A stretch of DNA of 64,000 bases from Bradyrhizobium betae (GTDB taxonomy: Bacteria; Pseudomonadota; Alphaproteobacteria; Rhizobiales; Xanthobacteraceae). The number at the start of each line of letters is the position of its first letter. The stretch's first letter is position 1. The stretch is from contig NZ_MZXW01000013.1 in the NCBI RefSeq assembly GCF_004123905.1, forward strand, positions 124,001 to 188,000. The letters are read 5' to 3'. The notes under the pieces were generated by a model. It saw nothing but the letters and a program-made list of their open reading frames with translations, did not search any database and was not told the origin of the DNA. Below, one piece after another: positions 54,263 to 62,526 of this stretch. Made by a program: the position numbers and the translations under genes.

Positions 54263-55191
54263 TGGAAATTGTCCTTGGAGCGGCTCATCAATTCGATGAA
54301 CACGTCTTCCAGCGAGGGCGACGATTGGTGCCAGTGCAGGCCGCTCTTGTCGCGCCACGGCGCGATGCTGGCTTCGAGCGCGGCGACATGGCGGCCAGAC
54401 ACGTGCAGCGAGGTGCCGAACGGCGCCACCATGTCCACGCCGGGCTTGCCCGTGAGCGCGGCCGTGAGCTCGTTCAGGTCCTTGCCTGTTACCGTGTAGG
54501 TCGTCAGCGCCGATCCCGCGATCACCTCCTCCACCGTGCCATGCGTCAGCAGATGGCCGTAAGCGATATAGGCGATCTCGTGGCAGCGCTCGGCTTCGTC
54601 CATGTAATGGGTCGAGACCAGCACGGTGAGACCATCGGCCGCGAGCGCGTGGATCTCGTTCCAGAAGTCGCGGCGCGCCTTGGGATCGACGCCGGCGGTC
54701 GGCTCGTCCAGCAGCAGCAGCTTAGGACTGGGCAGTGTGCAGGCACCCAGTGCCAGCCTCTGCTTCCAGCCGCCGGAGAGCTCGCCCGCGAGCTGCTCCT
54801 CGCGGCCCGAGAGCCCGAGCCGCTTGATCATTTCGCGCGCCGCACCGCGCGCATCCGCGAGGCCATAGAGCCGCGCGACGAATTCGAGATTTTCGCGGAC
54901 CGAGAGATCCTGATAGAGGCTGAAGCGCTGCGTCATGTAGCCGACCTGGCGCTTGATCTTGTCGGCGTCGCGCAAAATGTCGTAGCCGAGGCAGGTGCCC
55001 TCGCCGCTGTCGGGCGTGAGCAGGCCGCAGAGGATGCGGATGGTGGTGGTCTTGCCCGAGCCGTTGGGGCCGAGGAAGCCGTAGATCGAGCCGCGCTTCA
55101 CCTGCATCGACAGATCGTGCACGACCTCGCGGCCGCCGAACGATTTGGTCAGGCCCTTGACGTCGATCGCGATGCCGTTGCCGCTGTTCAT
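54259..55191 (-). CDS. ABC transporter ATP-binding protein (drug export type)
   Basis: A 310-aa ABC ATPase: Walker A GPNGSGKTTTIRIL, Q-loop VGYMTQRFSLYQDLSV, signature ELSGGWKQRLALG, Walker B LLLLDEPTAGVDPKARR and H-loop STHYMDEAERC. It has the C-terminal extension usual for DrrA/YbhF-like exporters. The ATG at 55191 overlaps hlyD by 4 nt. Confidence 0.93.
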   Translation of the reverse strand: MNSGNGIAIDVKGLTKSFGGREVVHDLSMQVKRGSIYGFLGPNGSGKTTTIRILCGLLTPDSGEGTCLGYDILRDADKIKRQVGYMTQRFSLYQDLSVRENLEFVARLYGLADARGAAREMIKRLGLSGREEQLAGELSGGWKQRLALGACTLPSPKLLLLDEPTAGVDPKARRDFWNEIHALAADGLTVLVSTHYMDEAERCHEIAYIAYGHLLTHGTVEEVIAGSALTTYTVTGKDLNELTAALTGKPGVDMVAPFGTSLHVSGRHVAALEASIAPWRDKSGLHWHQSSPSLEDVFIELMSRSKDNFQ

Positions 55192-55976
55192 CGCTTCTCC
55201 GCCACCGGCGTTTTTGGATTGAGATAGACATCGATCGGCTGTCCCACGCGCAGGGCATCGGGCCGCGAAGGCCGCGCCTGGATGAGATAGACGAGCTTGT
55301 TTCGCTCTTCGAGGCTGTAGATCACGGGCGGGGTGTACTCGGCCGAGGTCGCGATGAAATAGATCTTCGCCGTGAGATCGGCGGCGCAATTGTCGCAAGC
55401 GACCCGCACCGTGTCGCCGATCGCAAGTTTTGGCAGCTCGGTCTCCGGCACGAAGAAGCGCAGCTTCATGTTGCCGGGCGGCATGATCGAGAGCACCGGC
55501 CGCTGCGCCGCCACCATCTCGCCCTCGCGGAAATAGATCTGCTGGATGGTGCCGGCGACAGGCGCAAAGCCCTTGCGACGCGCCATGCGTGTCTCCGACG
55601 TCGCTACCCGCGCTTCCGCGACGCGCAAGGCGGACACGGCGGAGTCGAGATTGGCCTGCGTGCCCGAGCCGGTCTTGTTCAGCGAGGCCGCGCGGTCATA
55701 GGTCTGCTGCGCATTCGCGAGCGTCGCCTTGTTCTGGTTGAGATCGGCAAGCTGGAGATCGTCGTCGACGGAATAGAGGTGATCGCCAACCTTGACCTCG
55801 TCGCCCTCGCGGATGTTGAGCTTGGTCACCCGGCCCGCTTCATCCGGGCTGACGAAGATCATGTCAGCCTCGACCCAGCCCTGGAAGCCGGGATCGCGCT
55901 TCTCCGTGCAAGCCGCAAGGCCAGTTGCGAGCACGACGGCCAATGCAAATGCAGAAATGACTCGTGACGACCTCAT
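55188..55976 (-). CDS. HlyD family efflux adaptor (lipoprotein)
   Basis: A 262-aa periplasmic adaptor. The N-terminus has a lipoprotein signal with the lipobox LAAC near residue 22. The lipoyl-like half-motifs are GRVTKLNIREGDEVKVGDHLYSVDD and, later, GTIQQIYFREGEMVAAQRPVLSI, with a short coiled coil between them (about 75-130). It joins the ABC exporter to the outer layers. It overlaps both the TetR gene and the ATPase gene by 4 nt. Confidence 0.9.
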   Translation of the reverse strand: MRSSRVISAFALAVVLATGLAACTEKRDPGFQGWVEADMIFVSPDEAGRVTKLNIREGDEVKVGDHLYSVDDDLQLADLNQNKATLANAQQTYDRAASLNKTGSGTQANLDSAVSALRVAEARVATSETRMARRKGFAPVAGTIQQIYFREGEMVAAQRPVLSIMPPGNMKLRFFVPETELPKLAIGDTVRVACDNCAADLTAKIYFIATSAEYTPPVIYSLEERNKLVYLIQARPSRPDALRVGQPIDVYLNPKTPVAEKR

Positions 55977-56674
55977 GTCGTCCTCCGTTCGCCAAAAATC
56001 AAATCGAGATGGACGCGCAGCATGTCCTGCGCGTCGAGCGGCGCGTGCCGCGCAAACAGGCTCTGCCAGATCACCGCGATCATCGCCGGCGCGACCAGGA
56101 TCTGCGGATAGCGCGCGAGGTCTTTTTCGCGGATCTCGCCGCGGGCGATGCCGAGCTCGATCAGCGCGCGCATGCCGGCGATCCCGCGCGAGACGACCTC
56201 GCGGTAGTAGAAATCGGCGACGGACGGAAAGCGCGGCCCCTCCGCCACGATCAGGCGCACGAGATCGCCGCGCCTGGTGCCGATCACCTCTTTCAAAAAG
56301 TTGCCGGCAAAGGCTTCGACGAGGTCGCGCACCGAACCCGTCGGCGGCGGCAGCGCATTGAGCTTCGCCACCACTGGCACGATCACGGTGCGCACGAGTT
56401 CCTCGAACATCGATTCCTTGTCTCTGAAGTGCAGGTAGATCGTGCCCTTCGCCACACCTGCGCGCTTCGCAATGTCATCGAGCCGCGTCGCGGCAAAACC
56501 GCGCGCGATGAATTCCTCCATCGCGGCCTCCACGATCGCGGCCCGCCGCTCCGCCGCGCGCGTGGCGCGGTTCGAGGTCGTCGCCTCCTCACCACCAGCA
56601 GGCGCGGGGCCCTCGGGATTCGCGCGAGTTGCGGACGGCGCAGCGGCTTTGGCGGGCTTCTTTGTCATGTTCAA
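55973..56674 (-). CDS. TetR family transcriptional regulator
   Basis: A 233-aa TetR regulator. A basic, Ala/Pro-rich N-terminal arm of about 40 residues precedes the HTH (AAMEEFIARGFAATRLDDIAKRAGVAKGTIYLHFRDKESMFEEL in outline). The ligand-binding C-terminal domain follows. It is the first gene of the efflux operon, and a 20-bp palindrome lies 3 nt upstream of its start, so autorepression is expected, relieved by the exported compound. The start may be the ATG at 56674 or that at 56668. Confidence 0.92.
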   Translation of the reverse strand: MNMTKKPAKAAAPSATRANPEGPAPAGGEEATTSNRATRAAERRAAIVEAAMEEFIARGFAATRLDDIAKRAGVAKGTIYLHFRDKESMFEELVRTVIVPVVAKLNALPPPTGSVRDLVEAFAGNFLKEVIGTRRGDLVRLIVAEGPRFPSVADFYYREVVSRGIAGMRALIELGIARGEIREKDLARYPQILVAPAMIAVIWQSLFARHAPLDAQDMLRVHLDLIFGERRTT

Positions 56675-56677
56675 TAT

Positions 56678-56697
56678 ATGACTGACTGGTCAGTCAT
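56678..56697. promoter_or_regulatory. TetR operator of the efflux operon
   Basis: ATGACTGAC-TG-GTCAGTCAT: perfect 9-bp arms with a 2-nt centre, immediately upstream of the TetR start. This is the classic TetR-operator form. Confidence 0.8.
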
Positions 56698-56737
56698 GGT
56701 CAAGTCAAGAAGGCAGACACAACCAGGCAATTAATTA

Positions 56738-56767
56738 GCATTGACTAATGCATTAGCATCCGCTAAT
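56738..56767. promoter_or_regulatory. Overlapping palindromes upstream of the ArsR gene
   Basis: Two perfect inverted repeats lie end to end: GCATT-GACT-AATGC (56738-56751) and ATTAGC-ATCC-GCTAAT (56752-56767). Across their junction runs the 12-bp palindrome CTAATGCATTAG. They lie 9 nt before the ArsR start codon and are probably its operators. Confidence 0.65.
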
Positions 56768-56776
56768 TGAAACGCC

Positions 56777-57112
56777 ATGATCGAAGCCACCCCAAATCCC
56801 GTCACCACCGTGATGCGCGCCCTCGCCGATCCGACTCGCCGCGCCGTGTTCGAGCGCGTGTTCGAGAGCAAGGAGATCAGTGTCGCCGAGCTGACGCGCG
56901 GCAGCGGCGTCACCCAGGGCGCGATCTCGCAGCACCTGAAGTCGCTCAAGAAGGCCGGCCTTGTCGCCGAGCGCGCCGAAGGCCGCAACGTCTATTACCG
57001 CGCCGCGCCTGAAGGGCTCGAGCCGCTGGTGACCTGGATGGATCATTACGGCGTCTTCTGGCGTGAGCGCTTCCAGAATCTGCGTGACCTCTTGAAGGAG
57101 ATCGATCCGTGA
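56777..57112 (+). CDS. ArsR family transcriptional regulator
   Basis: A 111-aa ArsR/SmtB-type winged HTH: VMRALADPTRRAVFERVFESKEISVAELTRGSGVTQGAISQHLKSLKKAGLVAERAEGRNVYY in outline. It lacks the CxC metal site of arsenic sensors. The type that precedes SRPBCC proteins usually controls its own operon. Its stop overlaps the next start (GTGA), so translation is coupled. Confidence 0.92.
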   Translation: MIEATPNPVTTVMRALADPTRRAVFERVFESKEISVAELTRGSGVTQGAISQHLKSLKKAGLVAERAEGRNVYYRAAPEGLEPLVTWMDHYGVFWRERFQNLRDLLKEIDP

Positions 57113-57570
57113 GTGCTGCCGCGTTGAAAGCTGAAACAAAAGACATCGTTATCGACGAGGTGCTCCCCCATGCGCCGGAGACGGTCTGGAAGGTGCTGAC
57201 CAGTGCGCAACTGATCGCGCGCTGGCTGATGCAGCCGACCGGCTTCGAAGCCGTCGAAGGCAAAGCCTTCACGTTCCAGACCAAACCGGGCGGCGCCTGG
57301 GACGGCGTGATCCATTGCCGGGTTCTGGAGGTCGTGGCTTTCAGGCGCCTCGTCTACGCCTGGAAAGGCGGCGATGCGCGCAACACCGGCTACGGCGCGC
57401 CACTCGACACCGTCGTGACCTGGTCCCTCACCCCGGTCGAAGCCGGCACGCGGATCCGCCTCGTCCATGCAGGCTTTGTCCTGCCCAGGAACGAGTCGGC
57501 CTACACGGGCATGAGCGGCGGCTGGAAGAAGGTCGTCCGCCAGCTCGACGACATCAGCGGCGAAGAGTGA
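57109..57570 (+). CDS. SRPBCC (AHSA1-like) domain protein
   Basis: A 153-aa helix-grip protein with a hydrophobic ligand cavity: IVIDEVLPHAPETVWKVLTSAQLIARWLMQPTGF, then PGGAWDGVIHCRVLEVVAFRRLVYAWKGG and a final GGWKKVVRQLDDI. It starts at GTG 57109 inside the ArsR stop. ArsR-SRPBCC pairs are common, and the ligand is generally unknown. Confidence 0.88.
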   Translation: MSAAALKAETKDIVIDEVLPHAPETVWKVLTSAQLIARWLMQPTGFEAVEGKAFTFQTKPGGAWDGVIHCRVLEVVAFRRLVYAWKGGDARNTGYGAPLDTVVTWSLTPVEAGTRIRLVHAGFVLPRNESAYTGMSGGWKKVVRQLDDISGEE

Positions 57571-57582
57571 GGAGATATCGCA

Positions 57583-57996
57583 ATGGACAAACCTTTTACC
57601 GGCGGCTGCGCTTGCGGCGCGATCCGCTATGAGATCACCGGTGAGCCGCTGTTCAGCAATCACTGCCAGTGCCGGGACTGCCAGCGGGAAAGCGGCAGCG
57701 GCCACGGCTCCTACATGACCTTCGCGCGCGAAGGCGTCACCGTGACGGGCGAAGCCAAGCACTGGGACATGACCGGTGACAGCGGCAATGTGAAGACGCG
57801 CGGTTTCTGCACGCAATGCGGCCTGCCGGTCTACCTGACCTTCGCCGCCATGCCCGACATCTTCACCATCCGCGCCGCAAGCCTCGACGAGCCTGCGCGA
57901 TACAAGCCGCAGGTCGTCACCTACGCCGCCCGCGGACATGATTGGGATCGCCTCGATCCCGACCTGCCAAAATTCGCCGGCATGCCGCCAGGGTGA
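57583..57996 (+). CDS. GFA family zinc-binding protein
   Basis: A 137-aa GFA/DUF636 protein (Mss4-like fold). Zinc ligands are visible: GGCACGAIRYE, NHCQCRDCQRESGSGHG, and RGFCTQCGLPVY. The family includes glutathione-dependent formaldehyde-activating enzyme-like proteins, but most members have no proven activity. It lies 12 nt downstream of the SRPBCC gene in the same operon and is followed by a convergent alcohol dehydrogenase. Confidence 0.88.
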   Translation: MDKPFTGGCACGAIRYEITGEPLFSNHCQCRDCQRESGSGHGSYMTFAREGVTVTGEAKHWDMTGDSGNVKTRGFCTQCGLPVYLTFAAMPDIFTIRAASLDEPARYKPQVVTYAARGHDWDRLDPDLPKFAGMPPG

Positions 57997-58000
57997 GGTG

Positions 58001-59026
58001 CTAGCCGAAATCCAGCACCATGCGGCCGTCGATCTTGCCGGCCTCCATCCGCTCGAAGACGTCGTTGATCTGCGCAAGCGGCACCTTCGTCACCTCGGCC
58101 TTCACCTTGCCGTCGGTGGCGAAGGCGATGGCTTCGTTCAGGTCGCGGCGGGTGCCGATGATGGAGCCCCGCACAGTGATGCGCTTGAGCACGACGTCGA
58201 AGATCGGCGTCGGGAATTCACCCGGCGGCAGGCCAACGAGGCTGACCGTGCCCTTGCGCCGGACCATCTTCAGCGCCTGCGCGAACGCCGCGGTCGACGC
58301 CGCCGTCACCAACACGCCGTGGGCGCCTCCCCCGGTTGCCGCGAGCACCTTGTCCACGGAATCGGCCGCGAGCGCATTGACGGCGAGATCGCCACCGGTT
58401 TCGCGTGCAAGCGCGAGCTTGTCCTCGGCGATATCGACGGCTGCGACCTTGAGCCCCATCGCCTTGGCATATTGAATCGCGACGTGGCCCAGCCCGCCGA
58501 CGCCTGAGATCACGACCCACTCGCCGGGCCTTGCCTCGGTCTCCTTCAATCCCTTGTAGGTGGTGACGCCGGCGCAGAGGATCGGCGCGACGGCAGCGAA
58601 ATCGATCGTCGCCGGCAGCTTTGCCGCAAAGGCGGCCGAAGCGATGACATATTCGGCAAAGCCGCCATTCACGCTATAGCCGGTGTTGTGCTGGTGCTCG
58701 CACAGCGTCTCCCAGCCGGTCTCGCAATATTCGCAAGACATGCAGGCATCATGCAGCCAGGCGACGCCGACGGCGTCGCCCACCTTGAGATTTTTCACGC
58801 CGGGCCCGAGTGCCGCAACGGTGCCGGCAACCTCATGGCCGGGAATGAAGGGCGGCACCGGCTTCACCGGCCAGTCGCCGGAGGCGGCGTGCAGATCGGT
58901 GTGGCAGACGCCGCAGGCCTTGACCTTGACCAGGACGTCACCGGGACCGGGCTGCGGCACCGGCACGTCCTCGATCACCAGCGGCTTGCCGAATTGTCTG
59001 ACGACTGCGGCTTTCATGGTCGGCAT
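58001..59026 (-). CDS. adhP: Zinc-dependent alcohol dehydrogenase AdhP
   Basis: A 341-aa medium-chain alcohol dehydrogenase close to AdhP. Catalytic zinc is held by GVCHTDLHAASGDW and PGHEVAG, and the structural-zinc cysteines are in CMSCEYCETGWETLC. The NAD-binding GVGGLGHVAIQYAK segment is near residue 175. It interconverts ethanol or another primary alcohol and its aldehyde. The ATG at 59026 is preceded by AGGAGC, but that site lies in the 3' arm of a perfect 9-bp hairpin, which should limit translation unless the hairpin is opened or bound. Confidence 0.93.
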   Translation of the reverse strand: MPTMKAAVVRQFGKPLVIEDVPVPQPGPGDVLVKVKACGVCHTDLHAASGDWPVKPVPPFIPGHEVAGTVAALGPGVKNLKVGDAVGVAWLHDACMSCEYCETGWETLCEHQHNTGYSVNGGFAEYVIASAAFAAKLPATIDFAAVAPILCAGVTTYKGLKETEARPGEWVVISGVGGLGHVAIQYAKAMGLKVAAVDIAEDKLALARETGGDLAVNALAADSVDKVLAATGGGAHGVLVTAASTAAFAQALKMVRRKGTVSLVGLPPGEFPTPIFDVVLKRITVRGSIIGTRRDLNEAIAFATDGKVKAEVTKVPLAQINDVFERMEAGKIDGRMVLDFG

Positions 59027-59028
59027 GT

Positions 59029-59058
59029 GTCTGCTCCTTTGCAATATTTGGAGCAGAC
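59029..59058 (-). promoter_or_regulatory. Leader hairpin covering the adhP ribosome-binding site
   Basis: In the adhP mRNA, GUCUGCUCC pairs perfectly with GGAGCAGAC across a 12-nt AU-rich loop, ending 2 nt before the AUG. The Shine-Dalgarno GGAG is wholly inside the stem. At the DNA level the same sequence is also a possible protein operator. Confidence 0.6.
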
Positions 59059-59164
59059 TAGCGATGCCAGTTGGCGCGCCCTTGATTGGAGTCAAACAAC
59101 ACAAGTTTATTGATCGCAGGCGCGATCATGACGCTGCGATGACGATGTGGCGCAGAGCCCGCCG

Positions 59165-59575
59165 TCAGCTATGGAACTTGAGGCCGTCGACGATCTTGTC
59201 GATCACCTTGCGCTCGGCGCGCATGGCGAGGCCGACGAGATTGAGATCGGTTCGCGCCACCGCCCTCACCGCCTCGCGGTTGGCCGCATCATGCGTGGTC
59301 TTGAACATGTCCTCGGTATAGACCGCCGGCTTGACGTTGCGCGTCAGCGCACGGTCGAGCGCGCGCGACAGCGCCGGACCGTCGGCGCCGTAGATCAGGA
59401 TCGGCTGGCCGATCAGCGAGAGATACGGCGTGCCCGAGGCGTCTTCGTAAGCCTCACCGATGCATTCAGGAAAGGCCGCGGCAATACCGCTGGTGAGAAA
59501 GGCCGCGACGTTGAGCTTCTGCCAGGCCTGAAGGTCGGTGCGGATCACGGCGGCAATCTTGGTGTCGAACTGCAT
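59165..59575 (-). CDS. DUF2000 family protein
   Basis: A 136-aa protein of the DUF2000 type: KIAAVIRTDLQAWQKLNVAAFLTSGIAAA at the start, QPILIYGADGPALSRALDRALTRNV in the middle, VYTEDMFKTTHDAANREAV near the end. The fold is thought to resemble peptidyl-tRNA hydrolase 2, but activity is unproven. It is monocistronic. The 138-nt gap to adhP holds the adhP leader. Confidence 0.8.
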   Translation of the reverse strand: MQFDTKIAAVIRTDLQAWQKLNVAAFLTSGIAAAFPECIGEAYEDASGTPYLSLIGQPILIYGADGPALSRALDRALTRNVKPAVYTEDMFKTTHDAANREAVRAVARTDLNLVGLAMRAERKVIDKIVDGLKFHS

Positions 59576-59640
59576 GCAATTCCTCGAATGTCATTCCTCG
59601 GGCAATGCTACGCATCGCCCCCGAATGACGGCAAGGGGAA

Positions 59641-60030
59641 TCAACCCTTCGCGTCGCAGGCCCAGGCGCGGATCACGCATTCCTTGCCGCCGTATTTGTA
59701 GCATTCGCGCGTGGCGGCGTTGAGCGTGGCGGAGATCTTCGGCTTGACGGCATAGCCATAGGCGCCGCAAGGGTTGGACAGATCGACCGACATCGCAGCG
59801 CAGGCGCGCTTCATCGTGACCGTCGTGCAGTCGCCCTTGCACTGCTTCTGCGCCGCGGCGCGGGCGTCGTGCTCGGCGCCATAATCAAAGGCCTGGCCAT
59901 AGGCCCCGCATTTGCCGACCGCAAAGGCGCCGGCGGCGTGGGCTTCTGTCATATAGCGAGCGCCAGCAACACAAACCGACAGCGCAAAGAAAAACATCGC
60001 GCAGCGGCGCGCGACGACGTTCGAAGCCAT
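59641..60030 (-). CDS. DUF4189 domain exported protein
   Basis: A 129-aa protein with a signal peptide (residues about 10-33, ending AHAAG) and a DUF4189 domain: FAVGKCGAYGQAFDYGAEHDARAAAQKQCKGDCTTVTMKRACAAMSVD in outline, then ACAAM, NPCGAYGYAV and ECVIRAWACD. The mature protein has eight cysteines, so several disulphides are likely. Function is unknown. The ATG at 60030 is used; the in-frame extension to 60168 runs into non-coding sequence. Confidence 0.82.
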   Translation of the reverse strand: MASNVVARRCAMFFFALSVCVAGARYMTEAHAAGAFAVGKCGAYGQAFDYGAEHDARAAAQKQCKGDCTTVTMKRACAAMSVDLSNPCGAYGYAVKPKISATLNAATRECYKYGGKECVIRAWACDAKG

Positions 60031-60127
60031 GGAAAAACCCCTCCCCCCAAGGCAAGTGGAAGCCACTGTAAGCGCCGGTCGTTTCCAGATGGTGAACGGG
60101 GAGTTGAAATCGGGAGGATCGAGAGGT

Positions 60128-60220
60128 GCCGTAGGGTGGGCAAAGGCGCGAAGCGCCGTGCCTACCATCTATCCGCTATCGAAAATTGGTGGGCACGCTT
60201 TGCTTTGCCCACCCTACGGC
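60128..60220. repeat. Dispersed palindrome, GCCGTAGGGTGGGCAAAG family
   Basis: Perfect 18-bp arms at 60128-60145 and 60203-60220 enclose 57 nt. The right arm ends 1 nt before the stop codon of the MoCF-MobA gene, so it probably also terminates the Mo-hydroxylase maturation operon. Confidence 0.8.
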
Positions 60221-60221
60221 A

Positions 60222-61826
60222 CTATCCGCGCCTTGCCGCTTCCAAGGCCTGCGGCGTGTCGATGTCGAGGAAAGCGCTCTCGCCATCCACTGGCACTTCG
60301 GCGACCGCCTCGGTGTGCTTCGCGATCAAATGCCGCGCGCCGACGTCGCCGTCGAGGGCCATCAACTCCTTGAAGAAGCGGCGCGACCACAGCACGGGAT
60401 TGCCGCGGCGGCCCTCGCTGACGGGCACGACGATCAAGTTGCCGCGGTCCGGCGCGAAGCCGTCGATGAGGCGGTCGATCAGGCCGGCATCGATCAGCGG
60501 CATGTCGCCGAGGCAAACCACGGCGCCGTCGCAAGTCTCCGGCACGGCCGCGATGCCTGATTTGACCGAGCTCGCGATGCCGCCGGCGAAATCCGGGTTC
60601 TTGACGAACCTGACGTTCAGGCCTTGCAGCGCCTGCTCGACCAGCTCGGTCTGATGGCCGGTCACGACGATCACCTCGGATGCCTTGGAGGCCAGCGCCT
60701 GCTCGGTCGCAATTCGCACCAGCTTCTTGCCATCGAGCTCGGCCAAGAGCTTGTTCGGTCCGCCCATCCGCGTCGAGCGTCCGGCCGCGAGCACGATGGC
60801 CGCGACGTGGCTATTGCCTTCGATCGCGGGTTCTGCTCGGGGCTGCGGCCGCGTCACGATCTCCATCAGGAGGCCGCCGACGCCCATGCCCATCAGCTCG
60901 GAGCGCGTCACCTTGATGCCGGCGAGCAGCCGCATCAGCACCCAGTCAAACCCGTTCTCGACCGGCGAGCGCGCGCAGCCCGGCGCGCCCAGCACAGGCA
61001 CACCGCCGGCGCGCGCGATCAGCAGAAGGTTGCCCGGATCGACCGGCATGCCGAAATGCTCGATCTCGCCGCCGATACTCGTGACCGCTGCCGGGATCAC
61101 GTCGCGACGGTCGGCGATCGCGGAGGCCCCGAACACGATGACAAGCTCGGCGCCAAGAGTGAGCAATTCCTTGATCGCGGCGGACAGCGCACGCTCTTCG
61201 TGCTGCACCCGCCGCTCGGCGATAATGCTGGCGCCAGCCGGCGCAAGCCGCTCGGCGGTGACGCGTAGGGTCTTGTCGATCACCTTCGAAGAGAGCCCCG
61301 GCAGCAGCGTCGAGACCACGCCGACGCGCTTGATCGTGTAAGGCGCGATCTTCAGCACGTCGTGGCCGGCGGCCTTCACCGCGGCATCGCGCAAATGGCC
61401 TTCGACACCGAACGGGATGATCTTGACGGTGCCGACCATCTCGCCTTCGACCACCGGCTTGAAAGCGGTCAGCGTCGCGAAGGTGATGGCCTCGTCGATA
61501 TTGTTGATGCGGTCGACCGCGGCGCGGTCGATCACCAGCACGCCCGGGCATGCGGCGAACAGGTTGGCGCGGCCGGTGAAGGCGCGCTCGACATGGATGC
61601 CCTCGCCGCCGACGGCGAGCGCGATGCTGGCAGCCGCCACGTCTTCGGAGACGTCGCCCTCCTCCATCCGCACCACCACGATGTCCTTGATGCCCGCACG
61701 TGTGAGCGACTCGACCTCGGCCGGGCCGATCGTCGTGCCCTTCTTCAGCACCAGCGGTCCCTGACGCAGGGTGTGGACGGTCACCCCGCCGATCGCATCC
61801 ATGGGGCTCGCCGGGCCGAACTTCAT
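60222..61826 (-). CDS. MoCF-domain/MobA-like molybdenum cofactor nucleotidyltransferase fusion
   Basis: A 534-aa fusion. The N-terminal two-thirds (to about 340) is a MoeA/MoaB-like molybdopterin-binding module (VVSTLLPGLSSKVIDKTLRVT, ELVIVFGASAIADRRDVIPAA, PGCARSPVENGFDWVLMRLLAG). The C-terminal part (about 350-534) is a MobA-like NTP transferase (AAIVLAAGRSTRMGGPNKLLAELDGKKLVR, VVCLGDMPLID, RRGNPVLWSRRFFKEL). It should cytidylate molybdopterin for xanthine-dehydrogenase-family enzymes. The ATG at 61826 overlaps the XdhC gene by 4 nt. It is the last gene of the operon. Confidence 0.9.
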   Translation of the reverse strand: MKFGPASPMDAIGGVTVHTLRQGPLVLKKGTTIGPAEVESLTRAGIKDIVVVRMEEGDVSEDVAAASIALAVGGEGIHVERAFTGRANLFAACPGVLVIDRAAVDRINNIDEAITFATLTAFKPVVEGEMVGTVKIIPFGVEGHLRDAAVKAAGHDVLKIAPYTIKRVGVVSTLLPGLSSKVIDKTLRVTAERLAPAGASIIAERRVQHEERALSAAIKELLTLGAELVIVFGASAIADRRDVIPAAVTSIGGEIEHFGMPVDPGNLLLIARAGGVPVLGAPGCARSPVENGFDWVLMRLLAGIKVTRSELMGMGVGGLLMEIVTRPQPRAEPAIEGNSHVAAIVLAAGRSTRMGGPNKLLAELDGKKLVRIATEQALASKASEVIVVTGHQTELVEQALQGLNVRFVKNPDFAGGIASSVKSGIAAVPETCDGAVVCLGDMPLIDAGLIDRLIDGFAPDRGNLIVVPVSEGRRGNPVLWSRRFFKELMALDGDVGARHLIAKHTEAVAEVPVDGESAFLDIDTPQALEAARRG

Positions 61827-62524
61827 GCCGCTTCTTCTTTTTCTTTGGGGGGCAGCCGAAGCACCGCCGTGATCTCGGCCATGATCGACACCGCGATCTC
61901 GGACGGCGAGACCGCGCCGATCGCTAGCCCAATGGGCGCGTGGATACGCGCGATGTCCGCATCCTTGGCGCCCTGAGCCCTCAAGCGGTCGCCGCGCTTG
62001 GCATGCGTCTTCCGCGAGCCGAGCGCGCCGATATAGAAGCAGTTGCGCTCGAAGGCGTGCAGCAGTGCGGGATCGTCGATCTTGGGATCGTGCGTCACGG
62101 CGACGAAAGCCGTGTAGGCATCGACATTGAGCGGCGGCAACGCCGTGTCGGGCCATTCTGCGACCAGCGGAATGTCAGGAAAACGCTCGGGGCTCGCAAA
62201 GGCCGTGCGCGGATCAACAACGGTGACGTCATAGCCGAGCGAGCGCGCCAGCGGCGCCAAGGCCTGGCTGATATGGACCGCACCGACGATGACGAGCTTA
62301 GCGGTCGGCGCGTAGACGTTGAGGAACAGTTTCTTGCCGCCGGCCTCGACATTGCCGCTCTTGCCCATGCGAAGCTGCTTGTCGAGTTCGGCACGCAGCG
62401 GGTCATTGGCAAAATCTGCGGCCTTGACCAGGCGCTGCTCGCCGTTCTCGGTGTCGGTCACCAGGATCGCCGGGCGGCGTGCGGCGCGCTCGGCGTTGAG
62501 TTCGTGCAAAATTGCGAGCTTCAC
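61823..62524 (-). CDS. XdhC family protein, C-terminal (Rossmann) half
   Basis: A 233-aa protein with the Rossmann-like XdhC_C domain: KLVIVGAVHISQALAPLARSLGYDVTVVDPRTAFA, AFVAVTHDPKIDDPALLHAFE, FYIGALGSRKTHAKR, IHAPIGLAIGAVSPSEIAVSIMAEI. Standard XdhC is one chain; here the N-terminal domain is a separate gene 2 nt upstream. It delivers and sulphurates Mo cofactor for xanthine dehydrogenase/CO dehydrogenase-type enzymes. It overlaps the downstream MobA fusion. Confidence 0.9.
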   Translation of the reverse strand: MKLAILHELNAERAARRPAILVTDTENGEQRLVKAADFANDPLRAELDKQLRMGKSGNVEAGGKKLFLNVYAPTAKLVIVGAVHISQALAPLARSLGYDVTVVDPRTAFASPERFPDIPLVAEWPDTALPPLNVDAYTAFVAVTHDPKIDDPALLHAFERNCFYIGALGSRKTHAKRGDRLRAQGAKDADIARIHAPIGLAIGAVSPSEIAVSIMAEITAVLRLPPKEKEEAA

Positions 62525-62526
62525 GG

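Noticed and set aside
59585..59632. Another short palindrome near the DUF2000 start
   Set aside because: The arms (TCATTC...GAATGA) carry several central mismatches; it is too weak to list as a repeat family with confidence.
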